Shown: positions 1 through 7,632 of the stretch, piece by piece
Layout of the letters: the number at the start of each line of letters is the position of its first letter
Numbering within the stretch: the stretch's first letter is position 1
Assembly (NCBI GenBank): GCA_028291845.1
Contig: JAQGNM010000302.1
Location: 1-11,402 of the forward strand
Length of the DNA: 11,402 nt
Direction: 5' to 3'
Source: Massilia sp.
Lineage (GTDB): Bacteria > Pseudomonadota > Gammaproteobacteria > Burkholderiales > Burkholderiaceae_D
The notes under the pieces: generated by a model
Databases searched by the model: none
The model's input: only the letters and a program-made list of their open reading frames with translations
What the model was told of the DNA's origin: nothing
Position numbers and translations under genes: made by a program

Positions 1-290
1 CGACCGGCGGCAATCTCCCGACCGCGCGCATCCCGGTGGCCAAGCGTTACCAGATTCCCTGCAGCCGCCGGATCCGCGACGGCGCCGGGATCCTGACCGG
101 GGCGGTCGGCCTGATCACGGATCCGAAAGAGGCCGACGAAATCATCACCGGCGGCGACGCCGACATTGTGCTGCTCGGACGCGAACTGCTGCGCGAACCG
201 TACTGGGCGCTGAAAGCACAGCATGCGTTCGAGGAAGAGCCGGGCTGGCCGGTGCAGTATGGCTATGCGGTGAAGCGGCGGGCGAAGTGA
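1..290 (+). CDS. NADH:flavin oxidoreductase (Old Yellow Enzyme, YqjM/NamA-like), C-terminal part
   Basis: This is the last ~95 codons of an FMN-dependent ene-reductase, which reduces activated C=C bonds with NAD(P)H. The open frame enters from the left edge (frame beginning at base 3) and stops with TGA at 288-290, so the gene starts outside the window. Seen: GGNLPTARIPV near the edge, then GAVGLITDPKEADEI and ADIVLLGRELLREPYWAL, ending in WPVQYGY. In YqjM-type enzymes the GLI and GRELLR segments form the FMN-phosphate site, and the C-terminal tail reaches the neighbouring subunit's active site. These are family facts, not read from this sequence. The GTG at 36 is an internal Val codon, not a start. 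Paralogues are common, so the exact substrate and the name namA are not assigned. Confidence 0.9.
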   Translation, partial: TGGNLPTARIPVAKRYQIPCSRRIRDGAGILTGAVGLITDPKEADEIITGGDADIVLLGRELLREPYWALKAQHAFEEEPGWPVQYGYAVKRRAK

Positions 291-321
291 GGACCTCGGC
301 TTTGAGCGTCATTCTGGTGCT

Positions 322-681
322 TCATTCGCGCGCAGCCGGCTCTGGAACAGGCGGGTGCACGGACCAGTGTTTCCACATCAGGTATTCAACGTGGGCATCG
401 CTGCCGTCGCCCGTCGGCATGATCGGGATCGTGGCGTAGACCTGGTAGCCGTGCTGGAGGTACAAGGCATGGCCGGGTTGGAAATCGGAGGTCGCCAGGC
501 GACTGCGACAGACGCCGCGAACGGTCGCACACGCCTCGATATTTTCCAACAGGGCCCGGCCAATACCACGACGACGGAGCGGCTCGTCGACCCAGAGCAT
601 GTTCACATACAGCCAACCGAACTGCAGCCAGCCAAACACGGCTCCGTGCAGCTCCCCTGCATCGGAATACGCGGTCACCAT
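322..681 (-). CDS. GNAT family N-acetyltransferase, N-terminus probably lost
   Basis: This is an acetyl-CoA-dependent transferase of the GNAT fold with unknown substrate. The 119-residue product shows the strand GWLYVNMLWVDE (residues 22-33), the acetyl-CoA pyrophosphate loop RRRGIGRALL (36-45) and the late GNAT motif ALYLQHGYQVYATIP (72-86). Relatives usually have ~140-150 residues. The ATG at 681 is the first start after an in-frame TGA at 715-717, and there is no convincing ribosome site. Codons just upstream of the ATG still read like the protein (PLGDYSAETI). A shifted frame further upstream reads EAG-stop-KAFNES, which resembles the missing first helix. I therefore suspect a decayed or frameshifted gene that could still be translated from the internal ATG. 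It lies downstream of katE on the same strand with a 214-bp gap. Confidence 0.62.
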   Translation of the reverse strand: MVTAYSDAGELHGAVFGWLQFGWLYVNMLWVDEPLRRRGIGRALLENIEACATVRGVCRSRLATSDFQPGHALYLQHGYQVYATIPIMPTGDGSDAHVEYLMWKHWSVHPPVPEPAARE

Positions 682-844
682 GATCGTCTCGGCACTGTAA
701 TCGCCGAGTGGGATTCATTGAAGGCTTTTTAACCAGCCTCTCGAAAGGCGGGCGCTTCACCTTGACAAGGAGCCTCGCCATTGGTGCTTTTTGCTTACAC
801 CACGCAAGTACTTCCAGGCCGCCAGCTCCACATCATCGCGCGTC

Positions 845-871
845 GCATGGCCACCGGCGCGGCGGCCATGC
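845..871 (-). terminator. Possible terminator hairpin after katE
   Basis: An 8-bp perfect inverted repeat, GCATGGCC / GGCCATGC (845-852 and 864-871), has an 11-base GC-rich loop. It begins 25 bases past the katE stop codon in the direction of katE transcription. No clear U-run follows it, so it would be a weak or factor-assisted terminator, or only an mRNA 3'-end stabilising stem. The rest of 682-895 holds only the degraded GNAT start. Confidence 0.35.
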
Positions 872-895
872 AGTCGCATTCGGCGCGTCTGGCGG

Positions 896-3307
896 TCACA
901 CCCGGGGTGGGTCGGTTTCGCGCGCATACACCTTGTGGTGCGCCAGTGCTGTCTCGAACGCGTCCAGTGCCGCCGCCAGTCCTCCGGTGTCCGCCTCGAT
1001 CAGGCCGGGATCGGGCGCGCCGTCGGGCAGCGTGGTCGGCAGGTTTGCCGCGGCCACCAACTGGCGTCCGGCACCCAGCGCCAGGATAGGCTTGTCGTGG
1101 CGGTACGCGTCGCGCAGGAACTCGAGCACCCGGCCATCGCCCGCGAGGGTGGTGACCGAGTCGCTGCCGGGGGCGATGACCACCGCATCGTACATCACCG
1201 ATGGCGTCGCCTCGACCGTTACCTCGATATCCAGCGGTTCGTCGTTCGTGCTGTGCGCTTCGCCCAGGTGCTGGCCGACGATACGCGGCTGCGCTCCCGC
1301 CTTGAGCAGCGCGGCATAGATTCGCCTGGCCGCGACGCCGTCGACGCCGTTCGCGGCCAGGATCGCCACGCGGCGCGTGCGGATGCCGGTCTTGCCCGGA
1401 TGCGCGAACAGCGACAGAGACGGCGAGGGCGGGTAGTCGGGCACGGGCGTGTCGTTCACGCGCGGCAGCGGCGGCGGTACCTCGATGCCCAGCTGCGCGG
1501 CCACGGCGGCGGCCAGGTCGTGGTCGACGTTGACCAGGCCCGCGACGATGCGCTTGCGGATGGCCGGCGTCTGCACGCGGGTCAGTTCGAAGCGGAAAGC
1601 GTTGATGATGTGGCGCTGCTCGACCGGCGTCTGGCTTTTCCAGAACAGGCGCGCCTGGCCGTAGTGCTCGGCGAACAGTTCGGGCTTGCCGCGCACCTTG
1701 CTGCCCTCGACGTGCTGCGGATAGCTGGTGAAGCCGCGTGAGCCGGCCTGGAACGGGCAGCCACCCGCCAGCGAATTTGGGTCGTACGACACGCGGCCGC
1801 GGTTGATGGCCTGGCGGTGCAGGCCGTCGCGCTGGTTGTTGTGCACCTGCGCAAGCGGGGCATTGATCGGGATCTCGTGGAAATTCGGACCGCCCAGGCG
1901 CGTGAGCTGGGTGTCGATGTACGAGTGAATGCGGCCCTGCATCAGCGGGTCGTTGGTGAAGTCGATGCCGGGCACGAGGTGCGCGAGACAGAACGCCACC
2001 TGCTCGGTCTCCGCAAAGAAATTGTCCGGATTGCGGTCCAGGACCAGCTTGCCGACCGGGCGCACGGGCACCAGTTCCTCGGGCACGATCTTGGTCGGGT
2101 CGAGCACGTCGAACAGGCCGAACTGCGCGGCCTGCTCCTCGGTGAAGACCTGCAGCCCCAGTTCCCATTCCGGGAAGTTGCCGGATTCGATCGCTTCCCA
2201 CAGGTCGCGCCGGTGGAAGTCCGGATCGGCGCCGGCCAGCTTGACGGCTTCGTCCCACACGAGAGAGTGCGTGCCCTGCAAAGGCGTCCAGTGGAACTTG
2301 CACAGGTGCGTCTCGCCCTTTGCATTGATCAGGCGGAAGGTGTGCACGCCGAAGCCCTGCATCATGCGGAAGCTGCGCGGGATTGCCCGGTCGGACAGCA
2401 CCCACATCAGCATGTGGAAAATCTCGGGCGCCAGGCCGGCGAAATCGTAGAAGGTGTCGTGCGCGCTGGACGCCTGCGGGATCTCGTTGTTCGGCTCCGG
2501 CTTGACGGCGTGGATCAGGTCCGGAAACTTCATCGCATCCTGGATGAAGAACACGGGGATGTTGTTGCCGACCAGGTCGAACACGCCTTCGTCCGTATAG
2601 AACTTGGTGGCGAAGCCGCGCACGTCGCGCGCCGTGTCCGCCGAGCCGCGCGAGCCGACCACGGTCGAAAAGCGCACGAACACGGGCGTACGCTTGCCGG
2701 CCTTGCAGAACAAGGAAGCGCGCGTGATATCGGACAGGTCGCCGTAGCTTTTGAAATAGCCGTGCGCGGCGCTGCCGCGCGCATGCACGACGCGCTCGGG
2801 GATGCGTTCGTGGTCGAAGTGCGTGATCTTCTCGCGGAAGATGAAGTCTTCCATCGCGGTCGGGCCGCGCAGGCCGATCTTCAGCGAATCCTGGTCCTGC
2901 GCCACCGGCACGCCCTGGTTGGTCGTCAGGACCCGGTCGGTGTCGTCCACGCGTACGCGGTCGAGCGGCCCATTGAGCGGGTTCTGGCCAACCAGCGGAT
3001 GGCCGGCCCCGACCTTGCGCGAGGAAATGTCCTCGGTCGTGGTGCTGGCCGTGGCCAGCGGCGACGCCGGCGTGCGCGTCTCGCCACGCGGCGGGTCGAA
3101 TGCGGCCTCGCCATACTCGGAGGGCTTGGTCTCGTTGAACGGCATCTCGGCCGCGAGTTCGTGTTGTTCGCTGACCTTTTCAAGCAGGCGTTCGCTCTCG
3201 GGAGTGTGTGTGCCCAGAGTCTCGGGCGGTGTCGGGTCGGACGGACCGCCCACGGTGCTGAGAACGGAGCCCGCGCCGTCGAGCGGCTCGTTGTCGTTGC
3301 TTGCCAT
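896..3307 (-). CDS. katE: Catalase KatE, large-subunit HPII type
   Basis: A heme catalase that dismutates hydrogen peroxide to water and oxygen in the cytoplasm. The product is 803 residues, the size of large-subunit clade 2 enzymes. Residues 1-120 are a low-complexity N-terminal arm. The catalase core follows, with distal His175 (RVVHARGSAAHG), Asn248 (DLVGNNIPVFF) and the proximal heme ligand Tyr463 (RIHSYIDTQLTRLGGPNFHEIP). Residues ~640-790 form the C-terminal flavodoxin/DJ-1-like domain typical of HPII (RRVAILAANGVDG, VVIAPGSDSV). The position equivalent to E. coli HPII His392 is Cys440. The ATG at 3307 has GAGG six bases upstream. The gene is monocistronic or followed at a distance by the GNAT remnant. 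A TATAAA at 3367-3372 and an FNR/CRP-like box at 3387-3400 lie upstream. Nothing is truncated. The identification is secure. Confidence 0.97.
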   Translation of the reverse strand: MASNDNEPLDGAGSVLSTVGGPSDPTPPETLGTHTPESERLLEKVSEQHELAAEMPFNETKPSEYGEAAFDPPRGETRTPASPLATASTTTEDISSRKVGAGHPLVGQNPLNGPLDRVRVDDTDRVLTTNQGVPVAQDQDSLKIGLRGPTAMEDFIFREKITHFDHERIPERVVHARGSAAHGYFKSYGDLSDITRASLFCKAGKRTPVFVRFSTVVGSRGSADTARDVRGFATKFYTDEGVFDLVGNNIPVFFIQDAMKFPDLIHAVKPEPNNEIPQASSAHDTFYDFAGLAPEIFHMLMWVLSDRAIPRSFRMMQGFGVHTFRLINAKGETHLCKFHWTPLQGTHSLVWDEAVKLAGADPDFHRRDLWEAIESGNFPEWELGLQVFTEEQAAQFGLFDVLDPTKIVPEELVPVRPVGKLVLDRNPDNFFAETEQVAFCLAHLVPGIDFTNDPLMQGRIHSYIDTQLTRLGGPNFHEIPINAPLAQVHNNQRDGLHRQAINRGRVSYDPNSLAGGCPFQAGSRGFTSYPQHVEGSKVRGKPELFAEHYGQARLFWKSQTPVEQRHIINAFRFELTRVQTPAIRKRIVAGLVNVDHDLAAAVAAQLGIEVPPPLPRVNDTPVPDYPPSPSLSLFAHPGKTGIRTRRVAILAANGVDGVAARRIYAALLKAGAQPRIVGQHLGEAHSTNDEPLDIEVTVEATPSVMYDAVVIAPGSDSVTTLAGDGRVLEFLRDAYRHDKPILALGAGRQLVAAANLPTTLPDGAPDPGLIEADTGGLAAALDAFETALAHHKVYARETDPPRV

Positions 3308-3386
3308 GCATCACCTCGTCGTCGGTTGTATAAAGCGCACGTCGCGCGCCCCACGGACGAGTCTGCTTTATATTTTGCCACCAGCA

Positions 3387-3400
3387 TTGATCTACAACAA
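3387..3400 (-). promoter_or_regulatory. FNR/CRP-family-like box upstream of katE
   Basis: On the - strand this reads TTGTTGTAGATCAA, matching the FNR-type palindrome TTGAT-N4-ATCAA at 9 of 10 half-site bases. Its centre is 86.5 bases from the katE ATG. The same spacing occurs for the box in front of the redoxin gene, and both contain TAGATCAATG. The centre lies only ~34 bases from the TATAAA hexamer, closer than usual for class II activation. Either another -10 is used or the site represses. Confidence 0.45.
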
Positions 3401-3545
3401 ACTTAGCGGATTCGAGAGGGCGCCAAACCGCGGGCGCGGAGGGCCACAGAATGGTATCGCCTTGGCGGCGAGCATCGCGTACAACCGTTGTGAACTGCCC
3501 GACGTGGTCTCGAGGGCGTGTCTGGCTGAACGAAGTCAGGGCAGG

Positions 3546-3577
3546 GAGGTCAGACGGGGATGAGCCGAGCTGACCTC
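3546..3577. repeat. Inverted repeat GAGGTCAG / CTGACCTC upstream of the patatin gene
   Basis: Perfect 8-bp arms at 3546-3553 and 3570-3577 with a 16-base spacer. The arm spacing (about two helical turns centre to centre) would suit a dimeric regulator as well as a hairpin. It lies ~120-150 bases before the patatin ATG. Confidence 0.4.
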
Positions 3578-3585
3578 ACCGGACG

Positions 3586-3629
3586 GCAGTGGCGGCAACC
3601 GGCGCCACTGCTGTCGCCTGGAGGGCGAC
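3586..3629. repeat. Two consecutive stem-loops upstream of the patatin gene
   Basis: GCAGTGGCG (3586-3594) pairs with CGCCACTGC (3603-3611) around an 8-base loop. It is followed at once by GTCGCC (3613-3618) and GGCGAC (3624-3629) around a 5-base loop. On the + strand they would fold in the leader of the patatin mRNA. Neither has a U-run. A leader or terminator role is only inference. Confidence 0.4.
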
Positions 3630-3698
3630 GACGTCGCGGCCGTTCGGCTCGCCAAGGGCGACACACGAGCGAATCCAGCTTTTCCGTGGGGAACGATC

Positions 3699-5619
3699 AT
3701 GGCCATCAAGAATATTGCAATCGCATGCCAGGGGGGCGGCAGTCATGCGGCATACACGGCGGGCGCCCTGCCGGCGCTGCTGCCGCGCTTCGACAACGCC
3801 GTCATTGCACGGTCCGGCAGGAAGCAGAGCGCCCTGAAGGAAGGGGACGACGAACACCTGAACCTGGCCGGCATCAGCGGCACGTCGGGCGGGGCGATCA
3901 GCGCGCTGCTGGCCTGGTATGGCTACCTCACCAGCGGACCGGAGGACGCGCGTGCCAGGCTCGACGCGTTCTGGGACGCGAACTGCGCCCGCCAGCCGGG
4001 CGAGCAGATGCTCAACGAGATGACGCAGTGGATAGGGCGCGTAGTGAGCATCGACCTGAAGTTCAGCCCTTATTTGCCCCCGATGCGCGAGATCGAGGAC
4101 ATCACCACCCGGGCCTGGCCATCGTTGGCGAAACTGTGGCCGGCGCTCGACAACTGGATCCGCGCCGGCTACTTCCAGCTGCGCGAATCAGTCGCACCGC
4201 ACGTGGACTTCGGGCTCGTCGGTGCGATCGGGATTTCTGAAGTATCCCGCAGGAGGTGAAACGCTGGCAGGCATACGACCTGAAGGCCAGGATGTTCCAT
4301 GGGGCACGGCCCAGGCCGACATCGGCAGGAAACGCCAGGCCGTCGAGCAGAAGCTGCTCATCAAGGTCGACATTACCCGCCGGCTGGTGGACTGGATCCG
4401 AAGCCAGCCCCTGGATCCGGACTGTCTGCTGCGCGCCGCATTTGCTGCATGGGAAGAACCGGATGTCCGCTTCGAGAGTAGCTCGCTCAACCGGCTGGCC
4501 GCCGCCGTCCAGCAGGTCAGCTACACGATTCCGCAGCTCCTGATTGGGGCCGTGGACATCGACAGCGGCGCCTTCATCGCCTTCAGCTCCGAGTGTTCGC
4601 CGGAGGATGCGGGGGTGACGCTGGACGCGGTGGCGGCTTCGGCCTGCCTGCCGTGGGTATTCAGGGCGCAGGAGATCGTCGCCGTCGATCCGGACACGCA
4701 GCAGGCACGCGCCACGGCGTGTTGGGACGGCCTTTTTTCGCAGAACCCGCCGCTCAGGAACTTCATCACAGACGTCAACGACGCGGCCAAGAAACCCGAC
4801 GGACTCTGGGTCCTCCAGATCAACCAGGACAAATCGGATTTCAGCAAGCGGATCAAGGACGGCAGCGACACCTGTAGCCACGGCAGCGAGCTCTGGCTCC
4901 GGCGCGACACGCTGTCGGGCAACCTGTCGCTGAACCAGGAGATCGCCTTCATCGAAGCGGTCAACCGGCGACTGGACGACCCGGACCAGGGCGGGCGTCG
5001 GCAGGACCGGCCAATCACCGTGGCACGCATCGTGATGGATCCGGAAGCGGTCAGTGCCGCCGCCAGACGCGAGCTCGGGCTCTTTTCCAAATTCGACCGC
5101 CAACTGGCCCTCAAGAACGCACTGGTCGAGCACGGGCGCCTGCAGGCCACGAATTTCCTCGCGCTACGCGCCGAGCGCGACCGGCTGTTCGGCGAGCTGG
5201 CACAGGCGCTGGAGAAGACCGGCGCGCGTCCGGGCCGCGGACGCGCGCGCACGGCAGCCTGGCGCCCCGGGCACATCTTTGGCGGCCTGCTGTCGCCGGA
5301 CGTACTGACGCTCGACCGCGCGCCGGGCCTGCACCAGGATGGCGCTCCACAGGCCGTGCTGCGCTGGCACGTGAGCGATGCTGTGGTGGACGAACGCGTC
5401 GTGAGCATCAAGGGCCGCACCAGCTTCGTTGCCGAGGGCGACAGCTGGCGGCTGGGCGAAACCCGGCTGCTCGACGTCCAGCAGAAGGCAGAGGTAGCCG
5501 CCCAGTTGTCCGCGCTCCCAGTCCAGCAGGAGCAGGAACTGCCGCCGGCGCCAGGCGCCGAGCGGCGGCACGCGGCGTCGCCCGGCCGCCGGCCTTGCAC
5601 CAGGGCTGCGTCGGATTGA
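3699..5619 (+). pseudogene. Patatin-like phospholipase, interrupted by a frameshift
   Basis: A Ser-Asp dyad lipid acyl hydrolase, expected to cleave acyl chains from phospholipids. Frame 1 (3699-4259) starts at an ATG six bases after GGGGAA. It encodes the oxyanion-hole glycines QGGGSHAAYTAG (residues 11-22) and the nucleophile elbow GISGTSGGA with Ser63. It ends prematurely at TGA 4257-4259. The rest is in the next frame, open from well before 4222 to 5619. That part has PQLLIGAVDIDSGAF, an AASACLPWVF segment and the catalytic Asp in WDGLFSQNPP (codon 4726-4728). Both halves are needed for activity, so this is one ~640-residue gene with a one-base shift somewhere in ~4211-4257. A C-terminal beta-like segment (about 5355-5480, VLRWHVSD to GETRLLDV) is unassigned, and the last ~40 residues are Pro/Ala/Arg-rich. 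A sequencing error is possible. No slippery site was seen. Confidence 0.85.
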
Positions 5620-5691
5620 ACCAGCGCACGGTCGACGTGCATGTGCTCCGGCCAGGACCGGGCGCGGATTCGGCTACAAGCTCCCGTCCGG

Positions 5692-6516
5692 TTAACGGTT
5701 CTGTAGAAACGCAAGCAGGTCAGCGTTGACCCGGTCTTTCAGGGTGGTGCAGAGGCCATGCGGAGCGCCCTCGTAGATGATCAGGCGGGCACCCGGCACC
5801 ATTTCCGCTGCGAGCAGCGCCGAATCGGCGATCGGAACGATCTGGTCATCGTCGCCATGGATAAACAGCGTTGGACAGTCCAGCTTCTTGAGGTCATCGG
5901 TCAGGTCGGTTTCCGAGAACGCCTTGATGCAGAAGTAGGACGCGGGCATGCCGGCCATCATGGCCTGCAACCAGAATGCGTCACGAGCGCCGTCGGAGAT
6001 CTTTGCCCCGGGCCGGTTGTAACCGTAGAACGGCAACGACAAGTCCTTGAAGAACTGCTGCCGGTCACGCAGTACATTGGCGCGCATGCCGTCGAAGACC
6101 TCGATCGGCAAGCCGCCAGGTTTGCTGGCGGACCTGAGCATCACTGGCGCAATAGCGCCGACCAGCACCGCTTTCGCGACTCGGCTGCTACCGTGGCGTC
6201 CGATGTAACGTACGACTTCGCCCCCACCCGTCGAGTGGCCAATGTGCACCACATCCTCCAGCTCCAGTTCACGCACCAGCGCCGCGAGGTCGTCGGAATA
6301 GGTGTCAAGGTCATTTCCCTTCCACGGCTGGCTGGACCTTCCATGCCCACGCCGGTCGTGGGCGATACAACGGTAACCGTGCGATGCAAGGAAAAACATC
6401 TGGTCTTCGAACGCGTCAGCGCTCAGGGGCCAGCCGTGACTGAATACGACCGCTTGCCCTTCGCCCCATTCCTTGTAGTAAATGTGCGTGCCATCGTCGG
6501 TAATGAAATCTGACAT
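5692..6516 (-). CDS. Alpha/beta-hydrolase, cofactor-free chloroperoxidase/arylesterase type
   Basis: The 274-residue product matches the bacterial non-heme haloperoxidase/arylesterase group, which hydrolyses small esters and can make peracids from acetate and peroxide. Seen: FSHGWPLSADAFEDQ (25-39) with the HGxP oxyanion motif, HDRRGHGRS (53-61), nucleophile Ser95 in GHSTGGGE, the acid Asp224 in HGDDDQIVP and His253 in APHGL. The spacing agrees with the known Pseudomonas fluorescens esterase triad (94/222/251, from memory). There is no signal peptide, so it is cytoplasmic. The ATG at 6516 follows AGGGAG with a good gap. It is 39 bases downstream of the redoxin gene on the same strand, almost certainly co-transcribed with it, and converges with the patatin gene across 72 bases. 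Confidence 0.93.
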   Translation of the reverse strand: MSDFITDDGTHIYYKEWGEGQAVVFSHGWPLSADAFEDQMFFLASHGYRCIAHDRRGHGRSSQPWKGNDLDTYSDDLAALVRELELEDVVHIGHSTGGGEVVRYIGRHGSSRVAKAVLVGAIAPVMLRSASKPGGLPIEVFDGMRANVLRDRQQFFKDLSLPFYGYNRPGAKISDGARDAFWLQAMMAGMPASYFCIKAFSETDLTDDLKKLDCPTLFIHGDDDQIVPIADSALLAAEMVPGARLIIYEGAPHGLCTTLKDRVNADLLAFLQNR

Positions 6517-6555
6517 GATTGTCTCCCTGGTTCCTGGTGAACGTAAGCTTTTTCT

Positions 6556-7632
6556 CTAGCCGAAGGTGAATGCAAACGCTTCGGCGCCGGGCCGAAGCAA
6601 CTCGATCGTAAACAGCCGGTCCACGATGGGCGGCGCTTGTCGGACCAACTGATAGAGCCGAGAGGCGGCAATCGTCCCATTGCCCTGGCCGTCGACGTCG
6701 ACACCATGGCTGGCTCCCGGCAGCCCGCCGTCGAGAACGACGCGGAAGCGCACGGGCGCCACATCCGATCCCGGCCCCAGCACCATGTGCAGGTCGCGGG
6801 CGTGAAAGCGGCATGCAATGCGGCCGTTGGGCGTGTTCGAAACCACGGGCTGTCTTCCCATGCTCCAGCCACCGGAGAGCGCCCATTCGTTCACACTCAG
6901 CTCCGACGGAGCGGAGTAGACACGCGGGGTATCCGGCACCGCGCCGCCGGGGGATGCGAAATTCCTCGTACGTTCATAGCCCAGGTAGTTTTCAGGCGAA
7001 TGTAAATCGTCCCAGTCCGCCGCGGCCTCGATGCCTTGGGCGGTGATCCTGGCCAGCTGGCGGTCCAGGCCTGCTTTCCCTGACTCGGCGAGCAAATCCT
7101 GGAGGACCCGTTCCGACTCCCCATAATCGCCTTCACCGAATGTGTGATGCCGGATCTGCCCTCGTGCATCGATGAAGTACAAGGCGGGCCAGTACGCATT
7201 GCCGAAGGCGCGCCAGATGGCGCGATCGCTGTCGACCGCAACCGGATAGTCGATCCGCATGTCCTTGACAGCCCGGCGCACGTTGACGATGTCTCTTTCG
7301 AAGCCAAACTCCGGTGTATGCACGCCGATCACGACCAGGCCATGCTCCCTGTATTTGCTGGCCCAGGCACGAACATAGGGCAGGGTGCGCAACCAGTTGA
7401 TACAGGTATAAGTCCAGAACTGGACGAGGACGACTTTGCCGCGCAGTGCTTGCGGCGCCAGCGGCGGCGAGTTGAGCCAGACGCTTGCCTGGTCGAAGGA
7501 GGGTAGCTCGGCTCCAGGCGGTGGCCGCATCAACGCGTTGGCAGCATTCGCCAGCCCGGTTCCGGCGGTCGCCAGGGTGAGTGCGACGACGCCGGACACG
7601 TGGCGGCGAGCGGTATCGATCCCATTTTTCAT
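6556..7632 (-). CDS. Redoxin/thioredoxin-fold protein with DipZ-like C-terminal domain
   Basis: An exported thiol-redox-like protein of 358 residues. An N-terminal signal peptide (RRHVSGVVALTLATAGTGLANA) is followed by a TlpA/redoxin fold: FWTYTCINWLRTLPYVRAW (about 72-90), VVIGVHTPEFGFERD and the cis-Pro segment YWPALYFID (P149). The active-site motif is C77-I-N-W80, so the second cysteine of CxxC is missing. The C-terminal ~130 residues (ENYLGYERTRNF, then LYQLVRQ and a final FAFTFG) match the beta-sandwich domain found after thioredoxin in DipZ proteins. I chose the ATG at 7632: AGAGGG lies seven bases before it, whereas the in-frame TTG at 7638 would sit on the ribosome site. It is the first gene of a unit with the chloroperoxidase-like gene, and an FNR/CRP-like box is upstream. 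Confidence 0.88.
   Translation of the reverse strand: MKNGIDTARRHVSGVVALTLATAGTGLANAANALMRPPPGAELPSFDQASVWLNSPPLAPQALRGKVVLVQFWTYTCINWLRTLPYVRAWASKYREHGLVVIGVHTPEFGFERDIVNVRRAVKDMRIDYPVAVDSDRAIWRAFGNAYWPALYFIDARGQIRHHTFGEGDYGESERVLQDLLAESGKAGLDRQLARITAQGIEAAADWDDLHSPENYLGYERTRNFASPGGAVPDTPRVYSAPSELSVNEWALSGGWSMGRQPVVSNTPNGRIACRFHARDLHMVLGPGSDVAPVRFRVVLDGGLPGASHGVDVDGQGNGTIAASRLYQLVRQAPPIVDRLFTIELLRPGAEAFAFTFG

Larger units (their letters stand above)
3308..3698. promoter_or_regulatory. Divergent intergenic region between katE and the patatin gene
   Basis: This is 391 bp with no convincing gene. The katE side (3308-3400) is AT-richer than its surroundings. On the - strand it has TATAAA (3367-3372) about 19 bases from TTGTAG, a plausible sigma-70 pair that would sit over the FNR/CRP-like box. 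A second TATACA-like hexamer (- strand, 3327-3332) is closer to the start. The patatin side (3540-3630) is rich in inverted repeats, listed separately. The short frames here have no recognisable product. Confidence 0.5.

Noticed and set aside
795..2405. 536-codon - strand frame overlapping katE in another frame
   Set aside because: Pro/Arg/Ala-rich nonsense sequence with no domain. The overlapping katE frame has all catalytic motifs.
1817..3406. Long + strand open frame (529 codons) opposite the catalase gene
   Set aside because: It is antisense to katE with His/Arg/Val-rich composition and no motif. GC-rich codon use on the real strand leaves such shadow frames open.
4222..4259. Programmed frameshift in the patatin gene
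   Set aside because: I saw no slippery heptamer followed by a structure in the overlap. An ordinary indel or read error is simpler.
4102..5133. 343-codon - strand frame across the patatin gene
   Set aside because: No recognisable domain, no ribosome site, and it lies opposite clear patatin motifs.
5626..5640. Small palindrome GCACG-GTCGA-CGTGC between the convergent patatin and hydrolase genes as a terminator
   Set aside because: The stem has only five base pairs and no U-run on either strand.
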